Counted from the stretch's first letter, positions 8,643-17,774 are shown. The stretch: 64,000 nt of DNA from Magnetovibrio sp. (GCF_036568125.1 NZ_DATCTF010000004.1:186001-250000), one strand, 5' to 3'. Numbers and translations are program-made. Notes: generated by a model not told the origin, from the letters alone.

Positions 8643-9116
8643 ATGGGTTCTGAAACGCCGTCACGTATCGAAGAGCTCTGTCAGGAACAGGGCATGAAAA
8701 TGACCGGTCAGCGCCGGGTGATCGCGCGCGTGCTTTCGGCCGCGACCGACCACCCGGACGTCGAGGAACTGCATCGCCGCGCGGTCGCGGACGATCCCAA
8801 CATTTCCATCGCCACGGTCTATCGCACCGTGCGGCTGTTCGAAGAGTCCGGCATTTTGGAACGCCTGGATTTCGGCGATGGCCGAGCGCGTTACGAAGAA
8901 GCGGGCGGCGACCATCACGATCATCTGATCGATATCAATTCCAGCCGGGTGATCGAGTTTCACAATGCGGCGATCGAAGCGCTGCAAGAAAAGATCGCCG
9001 CCGAACACGGTTATCGCCTGGTGGGCCATAAGTTGGAACTCTATGGCGTGCCGCTGGAAGATGGCGAAGGCGTTGAGCAAGACGAAAACCCCGCCGAAGA
9101 TGCCGACGGCGATTGA
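8643..9116 (+). CDS. fur: Ferric uptake regulator family protein (Fur)
   Basis: Metal-dependent winged-helix regulator. The DNA-binding domain covers about residues 1-85, with MKMTGQRRVIARVL and ISIATVYRTVRLFEESG. The metal site signature GGDHHDHLIDINSSRVIEF is in the C-terminal dimerisation domain. The acidic C-terminal tail (EDGEGVEQDENPAEDADGD) is longer than in E. coli Fur. It lacks the CxxC zinc pairs. In alphaproteobacteria this ortholog may act as Mur (manganese) rather than an iron sensor. Which one applies here is inferred, since a separate Irr-type protein at 28.9 kb could handle iron. It lies between mucR and miaB. Confidence 0.88.
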   Translation: MGSETPSRIEELCQEQGMKMTGQRRVIARVLSAATDHPDVEELHRRAVADDPNISIATVYRTVRLFEESGILERLDFGDGRARYEEAGGDHHDHLIDINSSRVIEFHNAAIEALQEKIAAEHGYRLVGHKLELYGVPLEDGEGVEQDENPAEDADGD

Positions 9117-9175
9117 CGGCAAATGCCCGGCAACGCTTGACTTGCGCGTGCGGGGTGCTAATTTCGCAGAAATCT

Positions 9176-9203
9176 GGGGGCTTCGGCCCCTCTTTGCGTT
9201 TTT
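9176..9203 (+). terminator. UUCG-loop hairpin with T-rich tail between fur and miaB
   Basis: A GGGGC-TTCG-GCCCC hairpin (9177-9190, extendable by a G-T pair) is followed by TCTTTGCGTTTTT. It ends fur transcription or attenuates read-through into miaB, whose Shine-Dalgarno lies immediately after it. Confidence 0.7.
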
Positions 9204-9220
9204 GAGAAGGATTGTTTCGC

Positions 9221-10576
9221 GTGGCGAAGAAGCTGCACATTAAGACCTATGGCTGTCAGATGAACGTCTACGACTCTGAGCGTATCGCCGAGGTCTTGAG
9301 CCCGCTCGGGTTTGAAGCGGTCGATGACGCCGATGGCGCGGACATGGTGATTTTGAACACTTGTCACATCCGCGAGAAGGCCGCCGAAAAGGTCTATTCC
9401 GAACTGGGCCGGTTGCGGGTGCAAAAAGAGACGCTGGCCTCGCAAGGCAAGCGCATGGTGTTGGCGGTGACCGGATGCGTCGCCCAGGCCGAAGGCGAAG
9501 AGGTCCTCAAGCGCGCGCCGTTCGTCGACATGGTGTTCGGTCCACAAACCTATCACCGCCTGCCGCAGATGGTCGCCGAAGCGACCCGCGCCACCGGCCA
9601 AGTGCTCGACACCGATTTTCCCGAAGAAAGTAAATTCGACGCCCTGCCCGACAACCGCACCGTGGACGGCGCAACGGCGTTCCTCGCCATTCAGGAAGGT
9701 TGCGACAAATTCTGCACCTACTGCGTGGTGCCCTATACCCGCGGCGCGGAATATTCCCGCCCCGCCGCCCAAGTTCTCGACGAGGCGCGCAAATTGGTCG
9801 TCGCAGGGGCGCAGGAAATCACCTTCTTGGGTCAAAACGTCAACAGCTACCACGGCGAGGCGGCCGACGGCGGCGAATGGAACCTGGCGCGGCTGATCCG
9901 CGCAGCCGCCGAGATCGAAGGGCTGGAGCGGATCCGCTTCACCACCAGCTATCCCGCCGAGGTCGACGACGATTTGATCCAGGCTCACGGCGACGTGGAC
10001 AAACTGATGCCATATCTGCATCTGCCCGTTCAGGCGGGCTCGGACCGGGTGCTCAAGGCGATGAACCGCAATCACGGCGTCGACGAATACCGCGCGTTGG
10101 TCGACAAGTTGCGCGCGGCGCGTCCCGATTTGGCGCTGTCGTCGGATTTCATCGTCGGCTTTCCCGGCGAAACCGACGCGGATTTCCGCGCCACCATGAA
10201 GTTGATCGAAGACGTCACCTTCATTCAGGCCTATTCGTTCAAGTATTCGCCCCGCCCCGGCACGCCCGCCGCACTGATGGACTTACAGGTCGACGAAGCG
10301 GTGAAGGCCGAACGTCTGGCTGAGCTGCAGGCGCTGCTGAACGCCCAGACCTTGGCGTTCAATAAGCAATGTGTCGGCAAGACCATGGCGGTACTTTTGG
10401 ATCGCGCAGGCAAAAAGCCCGGACAGTTGGTCGGGCGCAGCCCGTACATGCAGGCGGTCGTCGTCGATGCGCCTGAACAATTGCTCAACCGCATCGTTGA
10501 TGTCACCATCACGTCGGCAGGTCCCAACTCTTTGATGGGCGCGCTGAACGTTGATAACCGGAAAGCCTGCGCGTGA
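9221..10576 (+). CDS. miaB: tRNA-2-methylthio-N6-dimethylallyladenosine synthase MiaB
   Basis: Radical-SAM methylthiotransferase that converts i6A37 to ms2i6A37 in tRNA. The UPF0004 N-terminal domain supplies three Fe-S cysteines (KTYGCQMN, NTCHIREKA, TGCVAQ). The radical-SAM cluster CxxxCxxC is in EGCDKFCTYCVVPYTRG near residue 160, and a TRAM RNA-binding domain occupies about residues 370-440. I prefer the GTG at 9221, which has AGAAGG 10 bases upstream, over the in-frame TTG 9 bases earlier. The stop overlaps the phoH start by 4 bases (GTGA), so the two are translationally coupled. Confidence 0.96.
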   Translation: MAKKLHIKTYGCQMNVYDSERIAEVLSPLGFEAVDDADGADMVILNTCHIREKAAEKVYSELGRLRVQKETLASQGKRMVLAVTGCVAQAEGEEVLKRAPFVDMVFGPQTYHRLPQMVAEATRATGQVLDTDFPEESKFDALPDNRTVDGATAFLAIQEGCDKFCTYCVVPYTRGAEYSRPAAQVLDEARKLVVAGAQEITFLGQNVNSYHGEAADGGEWNLARLIRAAAEIEGLERIRFTTSYPAEVDDDLIQAHGDVDKLMPYLHLPVQAGSDRVLKAMNRNHGVDEYRALVDKLRAARPDLALSSDFIVGFPGETDADFRATMKLIEDVTFIQAYSFKYSPRPGTPAALMDLQVDEAVKAERLAELQALLNAQTLAFNKQCVGKTMAVLLDRAGKKPGQLVGRSPYMQAVVVDAPEQLLNRIVDVTITSAGPNSLMGALNVDNRKACA

Positions 10577-11652
10577 GCAAACAACCCAGACTGAACACAA
10601 AAGCCAAGGCGAAGCCCAAACTGAAAATGGGCACCAAGAAGGAGGCTGGCGCGCAAGGCGTGGAAACGCGCACCGCCAATTTGACCTTCGCCGATAACAA
10701 GTTGGCGCAGATCCTGTTCGGTGCGCATGCCACTCATTTGGTACAGATCGAAGCGGAACTTGACGTCAGCATCGTCGCACGCGGCGCGGACCTGATCATC
10801 ACCGGCGGTCCCGGCGCGGTGGACATGACCGAACGTCTGTTGATCGGTCTTTACGACCGGCTTACCCAAGGCGGACACGTGACGGCGGATGAAATCGGTG
10901 CGGCGTTGCGTATCCTGCGCCAGCCCGGCGGCAAGCTGTCCGACGTCAATGTCGAGGTGCACACCCGGCGCCGGGTGATCTCGCCACGGTCCGCCACCCA
11001 GGCGGCGTATCTCAAAGCTATCGACGACTGCGAACTGGTGTTTGGATCGGGCCCGGCGGGCACCGGCAAAACCTATCTGGCGGTGGCTAAGGCGGTGGAG
11101 CTGTTGGTGCGTGGCGACGTAGACCGCATCATCTTGTCGCGCCCGGCCGTCGAAGCCGGTGAGCAGCTGGGCTTTTTGCCTGGCGACATGCAAGAGAAGG
11201 TCGATCCCTATCTGCGTCCACTCTACGACGCGCTCTATGACATGTTGCCTGCCGACCAAGTGGTCAAGCGCTTGGAAAACGGTGAAATCGAAGTCGCGCC
11301 GCTGGCGTTCATGCGCGGGCGCACCCTGGCCAATGCGTTCGTCATCTTGGACGAAGCGCAAAACACCACCGCGGTGCAGATGAAGATGTTCCTCACCCGC
11401 CTGGGCGAAAACGCCCGCATGGTGGTGACCGGCGATTTGTCGCAGGTCGACTTGCCGCGCGGCATCCGTTCGGGATTGCGTGACGCATGGGACATTCTGA
11501 CCGATATCGAAGGGGTGGCGTTCGTCGAATTCACCTCCGCCGACGTGGTGCGCCATAAAATCGTCACGCGCATCGTCAATGCTTACGCCGCAGCGGAAAA
11601 GCGCCGCCGCGCGGGAGCGCGTTACGAACACGATGATGCAGAGCGCGATTGA
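10573..11652 (+). CDS. PhoH-like ATPase
   Basis: P-loop ATPase of the PhoH family, whose ortholog next to ybeY is linked to RNA or ribosome metabolism. The N-terminal 35 residues are basic and low-complexity. A KH-like region (about residues 55-110) is followed by the ATPase core with Walker A GSGPAGTGKTYLAVAKA near residue 158 and Walker B AFVILDEAQNTT near 255. The 359-residue length fits the alphaproteobacterial form. It starts with GTG inside the miaB stop and is followed after 3 bases by ybeY, the classic phoH-ybeY pairing. Confidence 0.92.
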   Translation: MSKQPRLNTKAKAKPKLKMGTKKEAGAQGVETRTANLTFADNKLAQILFGAHATHLVQIEAELDVSIVARGADLIITGGPGAVDMTERLLIGLYDRLTQGGHVTADEIGAALRILRQPGGKLSDVNVEVHTRRRVISPRSATQAAYLKAIDDCELVFGSGPAGTGKTYLAVAKAVELLVRGDVDRIILSRPAVEAGEQLGFLPGDMQEKVDPYLRPLYDALYDMLPADQVVKRLENGEIEVAPLAFMRGRTLANAFVILDEAQNTTAVQMKMFLTRLGENARMVVTGDLSQVDLPRGIRSGLRDAWDILTDIEGVAFVEFTSADVVRHKIVTRIVNAYAAAEKRRRAGARYEHDDAERD

Positions 11653-11655
11653 ACC

Positions 11656-12168
11656 ATGAGCACCGGCCCCATTCCCGATCTGTGGATCGACATCAACGTG
11701 GACCGCGGTGCATGGGCCGAGGTTTTACCGAATTACGAACAAATCTGCCAGCGCGCCATCCAGGCCGCCGTGGCCAAGGGTGCGGTGTGCGAAGACGAAG
11801 ATGAAGCGCAGTGGGAAATCAGCGTTCTGCTTTCCGACGACGACGCGATCCGGGTTTTGAACCGCGATTGGCGCGGCAAGGACAAGCCGACCAATGTGCT
11901 GTCCTTTCCCGCCCCGCCGGACGAGCTGCCCGACGGTGCGCCGATCTTGTTGGGCGACATCGCGGTGGCGCTGGAAACCACCCAGCGCGAAGCCCTTGAG
12001 CAAGAAAAGTCGCTTGAGGATCATTTTTGCCATTTAATGGTTCATGGTATGCTGCATTTGCTGGGTTTCGATCACGAAACCGATGCAGACGCGGACGAGA
12101 TGGAACCGTTGGAAATCGAAATTCTTGCGGGTTTGGGCATCGACAGCCCGTACCCGGATCGCAATTGA
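11656..12168 (+). CDS. ybeY: Endoribonuclease YbeY
   Basis: Single-strand endoribonuclease used in 16S rRNA 3'-end maturation and ribosome quality control. The zinc-binding signature H-x3-H-x5-H is seen as HGMLHLLGFDHETDADADEME near residue 130. The conserved DKPTNVLSFP motif and LLGDIAVA region are also present. The 170-residue length is standard. The gene lies between phoH and corC with gaps of only 3 and 5 bases, so it is probably one operon. Confidence 0.95.
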   Translation: MSTGPIPDLWIDINVDRGAWAEVLPNYEQICQRAIQAAVAKGAVCEDEDEAQWEISVLLSDDDAIRVLNRDWRGKDKPTNVLSFPAPPDELPDGAPILLGDIAVALETTQREALEQEKSLEDHFCHLMVHGMLHLLGFDHETDADADEMEPLEIEILAGLGIDSPYPDRN

Positions 12169-12173
12169 GTGTT

Positions 12174-13214
12174 ATGGAAAAGGACGACCTGTTTCTGATG
12201 AACGACGAGTCATCGCCACCCAAGCCGGCCCAAAATGAGACTGCCGAGGCAGAGCAATTTCAAGACCTGGATGCGTCTCAAGACGGTCGGCGAGACAAAT
12301 CACCACTGAAATCCATGATCGATTGGTTGCGCGGACGCACCGGTGAAACGGCGCGCGATGTGCTTGAAGACCTGATCGAAGAAGCCGAAGAAGGCGAGGC
12401 CTCGCTGGGTGCGGACGAACGCCAACTGCTGCTCAACATTCTCGAACTCAAGGACCAGACCGTCGCCGACGTGATGGTGCCGCGTGTCGACATCATCGCC
12501 GCCAAGGCCGATGCCACGCTTGACGACCTGATCGCGTTGATCACCGAAGAAGCCCACTCGCGCATGCCGGTGTACCGCGAAACCCTGGACGACGCGTTCG
12601 GCATCGTCCACGTCAAGGACGTGCTGGTGTGGCGCGGGCGCGATGAAGATTTTTCCACCTCCGCCATCGTGCGCCCGGTGCTGTTCGTCGCCCCCTCGAT
12701 GCAGGTTTTGGAACTGCTTTTGGAAATGCGCGCCAAGCGCGTTCACATGGCTTTGGTGGTGGACGAGTTCGGCGGCATCGATGGGCTCGCGACCATCGAG
12801 GATCTGGTTGAGGAAATCGTCGGCGAAATCGAAGACGAGTTCGACGAAGACGAAAAGCCGGTGTTGGAAAAACGCGCCGACGGCAGTTGGGACGCGGGTG
12901 CGCGCACCCCGTTGGAAGACCTCGAAGCGACGTTGCAAATGGCGTTGTTCAGCGCCGATGAGCGCGACGAAATCGACACCCTGGGCGGGCTGGTGTTTTC
13001 CATCGCCGGGCGGGTGCCGTCGCGCGGTGAATTGCTCACCCACCAAAGCGGTTTGGAGTTCGAGGTCGTCGACGTCGATCCGCGCCGCATCAAGCGTCTG
13101 CGTCTGCGGGTGCCGCATTCGATGATGGATGAGGCGGCTGTTCAAGATCAAGCGAACACAGCCAACAACGGTTCCGCTCAATCTCCTCGCCCCAGCAAAT
13201 TCGGCGGAGCTTGA
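12174..13214 (+). CDS. corC: CorC/HlyC-type CBS-domain protein
   Basis: Cytoplasmic CorC-type protein with two CBS domains (about residues 85-210, including VADVMVPRVDIIA and HSRMPVYRETLDDAFGIVH) and a C-terminal CorC_HlyC transporter-associated domain (about residues 230-315, DTLGGLVFSIAGRVP). It has no transmembrane DUF21 part. Family roles are magnesium/cobalt efflux or, in this gene order, support of Lnt-linked envelope functions. The start at 12174 (ATG) is 6 bases after the ybeY stop. An alternative ATG at 12198 would remove eight residues. lnt follows directly. Confidence 0.88.
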   Translation: MEKDDLFLMNDESSPPKPAQNETAEAEQFQDLDASQDGRRDKSPLKSMIDWLRGRTGETARDVLEDLIEEAEEGEASLGADERQLLLNILELKDQTVADVMVPRVDIIAAKADATLDDLIALITEEAHSRMPVYRETLDDAFGIVHVKDVLVWRGRDEDFSTSAIVRPVLFVAPSMQVLELLLEMRAKRVHMALVVDEFGGIDGLATIEDLVEEIVGEIEDEFDEDEKPVLEKRADGSWDAGARTPLEDLEATLQMALFSADERDEIDTLGGLVFSIAGRVPSRGELLTHQSGLEFEVVDVDPRRIKRLRLRVPHSMMDEAAVQDQANTANNGSAQSPRPSKFGGA

Positions 13215-13217
13215 TCT

Positions 13218-14828
13218 TTGGGCTCAATGCATGCCGCGATCGCGTTAAGGCTGGCTTGGCTGCGCGCTTGGATGGGTGCGTTGAGCGTCTGGCAGGCGCG
13301 CTTGCTGGCGTTTGTCCTGGGTGCCGTGGCGGTGTTCGCCATGCCGCCGACGTATCAAATCTATCTGTTGATCCCCGCGTTCAGCGCGCTGTTGTGGCTG
13401 AGCGCCGATGCGCCGAGCCGCTGGCGCGCCTTCATGGTGGGGTGGTGGTTCGGCGCGGGATTTTTCGCCGCCGGGCTATACTGGATTTCGTTCGCGCTGT
13501 TGGTCGAGGCGGATAAATTCGCGTGGCTGATCCCGTTCGCCATTTTCGGGTTCGCGTTCGGCATCGGGTTGTTTTGCGCCGTGGCCGCGTTGGTCGTTCA
13601 TATGGCGCCCGGTCGATTGACGGCGCGCGCGCTGGTTCTTGCGGGCGCTTGGGCGTTGTTGGAATGGGTCCGCGCGTGGTTGTTCACAGGTCTGCCGTGG
13701 AATCCGGTGGGCAGCGTGTGGGCGGTATCCGACGCCGCGCTGCAAGGCGCTGCGGTGGCAGGCGTGTTCGGCCTAAGTCTGCTGACGGTCTTGGCCGCAG
13801 CTTCGGTCGGGGCGGTGGCGGACGATGCGCCCCAATTGCGTCGTGGGCCGCGTTGGTTGAGCGGCCTCGCGTTTCTCGGTCTGATTGCAATGTGGGGGTG
13901 GGGCGATCAACGGCTTGCCGATGCGCCGGATGCCACCGTGCCGGATGTGCGCCTGCGCTTGGTGCAGCCCAACATCGCACAAGTCGACAAATGGAAACCC
14001 GAACTGCGCGAAGTCAACATGATGGCGCAGATCGAATTGGCCATCGCCGCCCCGCGCGACGGTGAACCGCAGCCGACACATGTGATCTGGGCGGAAACCT
14101 CGGCACCCTTTTTTCTTGAAAATCACGGTGCTTGGCGACGTTTGGTGGGCGGCGCGACGCCGCCGGGCGGTCTGACCATTTTGGGCGCGCCGCGTGCGTT
14201 GCCACCGGCTGCGCCGGGACAAAGCCTGCGGGTCGCCAATGCAATGTTGGCGGTCGACGAATCGGGGCGGATCGATGCGACTTTCGACAAATTTCATCTG
14301 GTACCGTTCGGCGAGTATGTGCCGTTTTCAGACTGGTTGCCGTTGGACAAGATCACCCAGGGCCAAGGGGCGTTTACGCCCGGACCCGGGCCCACGACCT
14401 TGCGATTAAAGGGTTTGCCGCCGGTCAGCCCATTGATCTGCTACGAAATCATCTTTCCCCACCAGGTGACCGACTCGGCGGATCGACCACGCTGGCTACT
14501 CAACCTCACCAATGATGCCTGGTACGGAAAAACTGCCGGGCCTCATCAACATTTCGTGAGCGCCCGGATGCGCGCCGTCGAAGAAGGACTGCCCACGGTG
14601 CGGGTCGCGTTTACCGGCATATCGGGCATCATTGACGGTTATGGGCGGGTCGTTAAGGAACTCTCATTAGGCGAAAAAGGCTTTGTTGACGGTGACTTGC
14701 CTCAAGCGGTGGATGCTCCCGGGCTATATGCGCGCTTTGGCAATCTGGTGCCGGTCGTCCTGTCTGTACTGACATTGGGTTTCGGCCTCGGCTTTGGGTG
14801 GCGCGAGCGCAACTTTCGCGCCGACTGA
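13218..14828 (+). CDS. lnt: Apolipoprotein N-acyltransferase
   Basis: Inner-membrane enzyme that adds the third acyl chain to lipoproteins. About six N-terminal hydrophobic helices (residues 10-225) precede a periplasmic nitrilase-like domain with the catalytic triad: Glu in HVIWAETSAPFF (about 292), Lys in FDKFHLVPFGEYVPF (about 357) and Cys in PLICYEIIFP (about 408). A final helix lies near residue 512. The length of 536 fits. The TTG at 13218 has GGAG at the best spacing. An ATG three codons later is the alternative. It is last in the miaB-phoH-ybeY-corC-lnt run. Confidence 0.94.
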   Translation: MGSMHAAIALRLAWLRAWMGALSVWQARLLAFVLGAVAVFAMPPTYQIYLLIPAFSALLWLSADAPSRWRAFMVGWWFGAGFFAAGLYWISFALLVEADKFAWLIPFAIFGFAFGIGLFCAVAALVVHMAPGRLTARALVLAGAWALLEWVRAWLFTGLPWNPVGSVWAVSDAALQGAAVAGVFGLSLLTVLAAASVGAVADDAPQLRRGPRWLSGLAFLGLIAMWGWGDQRLADAPDATVPDVRLRLVQPNIAQVDKWKPELREVNMMAQIELAIAAPRDGEPQPTHVIWAETSAPFFLENHGAWRRLVGGATPPGGLTILGAPRALPPAAPGQSLRVANAMLAVDESGRIDATFDKFHLVPFGEYVPFSDWLPLDKITQGQGAFTPGPGPTTLRLKGLPPVSPLICYEIIFPHQVTDSADRPRWLLNLTNDAWYGKTAGPHQHFVSARMRAVEEGLPTVRVAFTGISGIIDGYGRVVKELSLGEKGFVDGDLPQAVDAPGLYARFGNLVPVVLSVLTLGFGLGFGWRERNFRAD

Positions 14829-14836
14829 AATAACAC

Positions 14837-14867
14837 TTGCCATACTAAAGATTGCATACCATATAAT
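14837..14867 (+). promoter_or_regulatory. Candidate sigma-70-type promoter for the xre gene
   Basis: TTGCCA (14837-14842) and a perfect TATAAT (14862-14867) lie 132 bases before the xre start. The 19-base spacing is longer than ideal, so support is moderate. Confidence 0.35.
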
Positions 14868-14998
14868 GTTAGTTATGGGCGATGAGGACACTTGACCGAC
14901 ACACGTGACGGGGGTAATAGATGTCACAAAAGCTAAATATAACTTAGCATCGTTGTAAAAAGCCCCTGACCTCTTGGATGAAAAGGACCCCCCTTTCC

Positions 14999-15466
14999 AT
15001 GACGACCTCAACAGCCCTCAAAGCCGAAGATCGCCCGCCGCTCGGCACGCCGCGTCCCGTTGACGTTCACGTCGGCGCGCGCCTGCGTCAGCGTCGTACG
15101 CTGCTCGGCATGAGCCAGGAAAAACTCGGCGAAGCCGTTGGTTTGACGTTCCAGCAGATTCAGAAGTACGAACGCGGCGCAAATCGCATTGGCGCCAGCC
15201 GCTTGTATCAACTGAGTAATGTTCTGGATGTTTCCGTCAGCTATTTCTTCGAAGAAATGCCCGGCGAAGTGCAGCGCACGCGTGGCGATTACGCCGCCAG
15301 CAACCGCGCCGACGACATCGAAACCGTGCAAGCCGGCGACCCCATGGCGCGCCGCGAAACTTTGGAATTGGTGCGCGCGTACTACCGCATCGAAGATCCG
15401 AAAGTGCGCAAGCGCGTGTTCGAACTGACCAAATCGATCGCAAACGCCGCCGGGTTCGAAGACTGA
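14999..15466 (+). CDS. XRE-family helix-turn-helix regulator
   Basis: Cytoplasmic DNA-binding protein with a Cro/CI-type HTH at about residues 20-75 (VGARLRQRRTLLGMSQEKL then FQQIQKYERGANRIG). The C-terminal 80 residues are helical and have no known effector domain. The same gene lies immediately before metK in many alphaproteobacteria. Its target there is uncertain, and autoregulation or control of metK is only an inference. The ATG at 14999 is favoured by AAAAGGA 11 bases upstream. An ATG at 14978 would add seven residues. Confidence 0.9.
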   Translation: MTTSTALKAEDRPPLGTPRPVDVHVGARLRQRRTLLGMSQEKLGEAVGLTFQQIQKYERGANRIGASRLYQLSNVLDVSVSYFFEEMPGEVQRTRGDYAASNRADDIETVQAGDPMARRETLELVRAYYRIEDPKVRKRVFELTKSIANAAGFED

Positions 15467-15512
15467 TCCGCGAACAGCAATTGCGTAAATGCGATAAAAT
15501 ATGCGACAAGAA

Positions 15513-15550
15513 CGAGCGCGGGGCTTGAAAGCTCCGCGCTCGTGCTTTAT
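15513..15550 (+). terminator. Hairpin terminator after xre
   Basis: A 9-bp perfect stem (15513-15521 with 15534-15542) continues inward with GCTT/AAGC. The T-run is poor (GTGCTTTATTT). It ends the xre unit just before the riboswitch of metK. Confidence 0.7.
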
Positions 15551-15570
15551 TTGCAGGAAGCCCTCAGGGG

Positions 15571-15627
15571 CCGTGGATGGATTTGGACCGCTTGCCACCA
15601 CGTAAAAAAAGGCTAAGTGGGTGCGGT
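15571..15627 (+). promoter_or_regulatory. SAM-II-type riboswitch upstream of metK
   Basis: S-adenosylmethionine-sensing pseudoknot, recognised by pattern. Stem P1 is CGTGG/CCACG (15572-15576 with 15598-15602). The loop holds the family's conserved GATTTG (15579-15584 or one base shifted) and GCTTGC (15590-15595). After P1 comes an A-rich linker and the conserved GCTAA (15612-15616) followed by GTGGG. ACCGC (15587-15591) can also pair with GCGGT (15623-15627). The target gene makes SAM, so feedback repression is the expected logic. It lies about 90 bases ahead of the start codon, farther than in typical SAM-II leaders. The AAGCTT-rich segment in between may form the expression platform. Confidence 0.8.
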
Positions 15628-15719
15628 ACGGCCTAGGACAGAAGCAATTTAAAGCTTGCGCCTGATTTCCCGCCCGCCCCGGGTCCAGTGGACTTAAACC
15701 AGATACGGGGAACAATACC

Positions 15720-16913
15720 GTGGCAAAAAGCAATTACCTGTTTACCTCTGAATCCGTTTCCGAAGGCCATCCCGACAAGGTTTGCGATCGCATCTCCGAC
15801 GCCGTTGTCGATGCTTTCTTGACCGCCGATCCGCAAGCCCGCGTGGCGTGCGAAACGCTCACCACCACCAACCGCATCGTGTTGGCCGGCGAAGTGCGCG
15901 GCCCGGCGCCGCTGGTCAACGCTGACGGCAGCGTCGACAAGGCGCGCATCGAAGAAATCGCGCGCGATTGCGTCAAGGATATCGGTTACGAACAAGATGG
16001 CTTCCATTGGAAAACCGCCGACGTCGCCGTGCACCTGCACGCCCAATCCGCCGACATCGCCCAGGGCGTTGACGAAGGTTCGGGCGTCGACACCGACGAA
16101 GGCGCTGGCGACCAAGGCATCATGTTCGGCTTTGCGTGCCGCGAAACCGATGTTTTGATGCCCGCACCGATCTATTTCAGCCATGAAATTCTGCGTTCGA
16201 TGGCCGATGCCCGTCACTCCGGCGCCGATGTCGGCCTGGGTCCGGACTCCAAAAGCCAGGTGACCCTGCGTTACGAAAACGGCAAGCCTGTCACCGCGAC
16301 CTCGGTGGTGGTTTCGACCCAACACAATGCCGATCTGACCCGCGACGACGTCGCCGCCATCGTCATGCCGCACATTCAGCATGTGTTGCCGGACGGTTGG
16401 ATGCCGCCGGAAGACGAAATCTACATCAACCCCACCGGCAAGTTCGTGATCGGCGGCCCGGACGGCGACTGCGGTCTGACCGGCCGCAAGATCATCGTCG
16501 ACACTTACGGCGGCGCAGCCCCCCACGGCGGCGGCGCGTTCTCGGGCAAAGATCCGACCAAAGTCGACCGTTCGGCCGCTTACGTCGCGCGCTATCTGGC
16601 GAAAAACGTGGTGGCGTCGGGCGTGGCGGACAAATGCACCATCCAGTTGGCGTACGCCATCGGCATTTCCAAGCCGCTGTCGGTCTACGTCGATACCCAT
16701 GGCGCGGACCGCGTGGACGAAGAAAAGCTGTCCAACGTGTTGCAAGAGCTTGTGGACCTGCGTCCCAAGGGCATCCGCACGCATTTGAAACTCAACCGTC
16801 CGATCTACGCCCGCACCGCGGCCTATGGCCACTTCGGTCGTTTGCCCGATGGCGACGGCGGGTTCTCGTGGGAAAAGACCGACATCGCCGACGCGATCAA
16901 AAAAGCGTTCTAA
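15720..16913 (+). CDS. metK: S-adenosylmethionine synthase
   Basis: Makes SAM from methionine and ATP, supplying methyl groups to enzymes such as TrmB, which is encoded next. Family motifs are [20 protein letters not shown] at the N-terminus, [16 protein letters not shown] near residue 125, and [19 protein letters not shown] near residue 270. The length of 397 is normal. The start is GTG with GGGGAA upstream. Expression is probably under the SAM-II-type element upstream. trmB begins 14 bases after the stop. Confidence 0.98.
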   Translation: MAKSNYLFTSESVSEGHPDKVCDRISDAVVDAFLTADPQARVACETLTTTNRIVLAGEVRGPAPLVNADGSVDKARIEEIARDCVKDIGYEQDGFHWKTADVAVHLHAQSADIAQGVDEGSGVDTDEGAGDQGIMFGFACRETDVLMPAPIYFSHEILRSMADARHSGADVGLGPDSKSQVTLRYENGKPVTATSVVVSTQHNADLTRDDVAAIVMPHIQHVLPDGWMPPEDEIYINPTGKFVIGGPDGDCGLTGRKIIVDTYGGAAPHGGGAFSGKDPTKVDRSAAYVARYLAKNVVASGVADKCTIQLAYAIGISKPLSVYVDTHGADRVDEEKLSNVLQELVDLRPKGIRTHLKLNRPIYARTAAYGHFGRLPDGDGGFSWEKTDIADAIKKAF

Positions 16914-16927
16914 GCACCGCTTTTCCC

Positions 16928-17626
16928 ATGACCGCGGATCGCGATACCAACGAATCGGGTTATCTACGTTCTTACGGCCGGCGGCGTGGCAAAAAGCTGC
17001 GCCCCGGCCGCGAACGTTTGATGGACGATCTACTGCCTCGCATCTCCATCAAGCCGGGCACGCCGGTGACGGATCAATTTCCGTCCCGGCTGCGCGCATT
17101 GTGGATGGAAATCGGCTTTGGCGGCGGCGAACACTTGGCCGCGCAGGCTGCGGGCAACCCGGACGTCGGAATTATCGGCTGTGAACCGTTCTTGAACGGC
17201 GTTGCCAAGCTTTTGAGTCAAGTTGACGAGCAGAAGCTGGAAAACGTGCGCATTTACGCCGACGATGCCCGCGATATCTTTCCCGACATTCCCGACGGCG
17301 CGCTGGAGCGCGTGTTCGTCCTGTTCCCCGACCCATGGCCCAAAGCCAAGCATCACAAGCGTCGCCTGATCCAGACGCCGCTGTTGGACCAGCTGGCGCG
17401 GATGTTGAAGGATGGCGGTGAATTTCGCTTCGCCTCCGATCACATGGGATATGTGCGGTGGGTGCTGAGCTTCGCCCTCAAACACCCCGACTTCGAATGG
17501 ATGGCCGAAGGCCCCAGCGACTGGCGCGACCCGCCCGACGACTGGACCCGCACCCGTTATGAGCAAAAAGCGCTGGCGGGTGACATCATGGTTTATTTGC
17601 GCTTTCGCCGTAAGGCGCGGGCTTAA
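16928..17626 (+). CDS. trmB: tRNA (guanine-N7-)-methyltransferase
   Basis: SAM-dependent enzyme that forms m7G46 in tRNA. It has the SAM-binding motif LWMEIGFGGGEHLAAQA near residue 65, GCEPFLNGVAKLL, the catalytic-region motif VFVLFPDPWPKAKHHKRRL near residue 135, and the C-terminal DWTRTRYEQKAL. The ATG at 16928 starts 14 bases after metK, so co-transcription under the metK riboswitch is likely. 232 residues is normal. Confidence 0.96.
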   Translation: MTADRDTNESGYLRSYGRRRGKKLRPGRERLMDDLLPRISIKPGTPVTDQFPSRLRALWMEIGFGGGEHLAAQAAGNPDVGIIGCEPFLNGVAKLLSQVDEQKLENVRIYADDARDIFPDIPDGALERVFVLFPDPWPKAKHHKRRLIQTPLLDQLARMLKDGGEFRFASDHMGYVRWVLSFALKHPDFEWMAEGPSDWRDPPDDWTRTRYEQKALAGDIMVYLRFRRKARA

Positions 17627-17685
17627 CAAACGCTTGCATTGCGCCGGGCGCGGGTGTAAAACCACGCCAAGTTAACAGTCTCGCT

Positions 17686-17737
17686 GTCCACTTGATGGAC
17701 AATGAGGTGGGTCCCTTCCGGGAGCCCGCCTTTTTTG
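17686..17737 (+). promoter_or_regulatory. rimP-leader attenuator (hairpin plus intrinsic terminator)
   Basis: Two hairpins lie between trmB and rimP. The first is GTCCA-CTTGA-TGGAC (17686-17700). The second is GGTGGG/CCCGCC (17706-17711 with 17725-17730), with an inner CCC/GGG, followed directly by T6 (17731-17736). A terminator just 38 bases upstream of a gene's start, with no promoter visible between them, fits an attenuator controlling the rimP-nusA-infB operon, as in known rimP leaders. It could simply be the trmB terminator if a promoter hides nearby. Confidence 0.65.
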
Positions 17738-17774
17738 TTACCTAATGGCAGCGAAAAATAGGACCGACGCAAAC

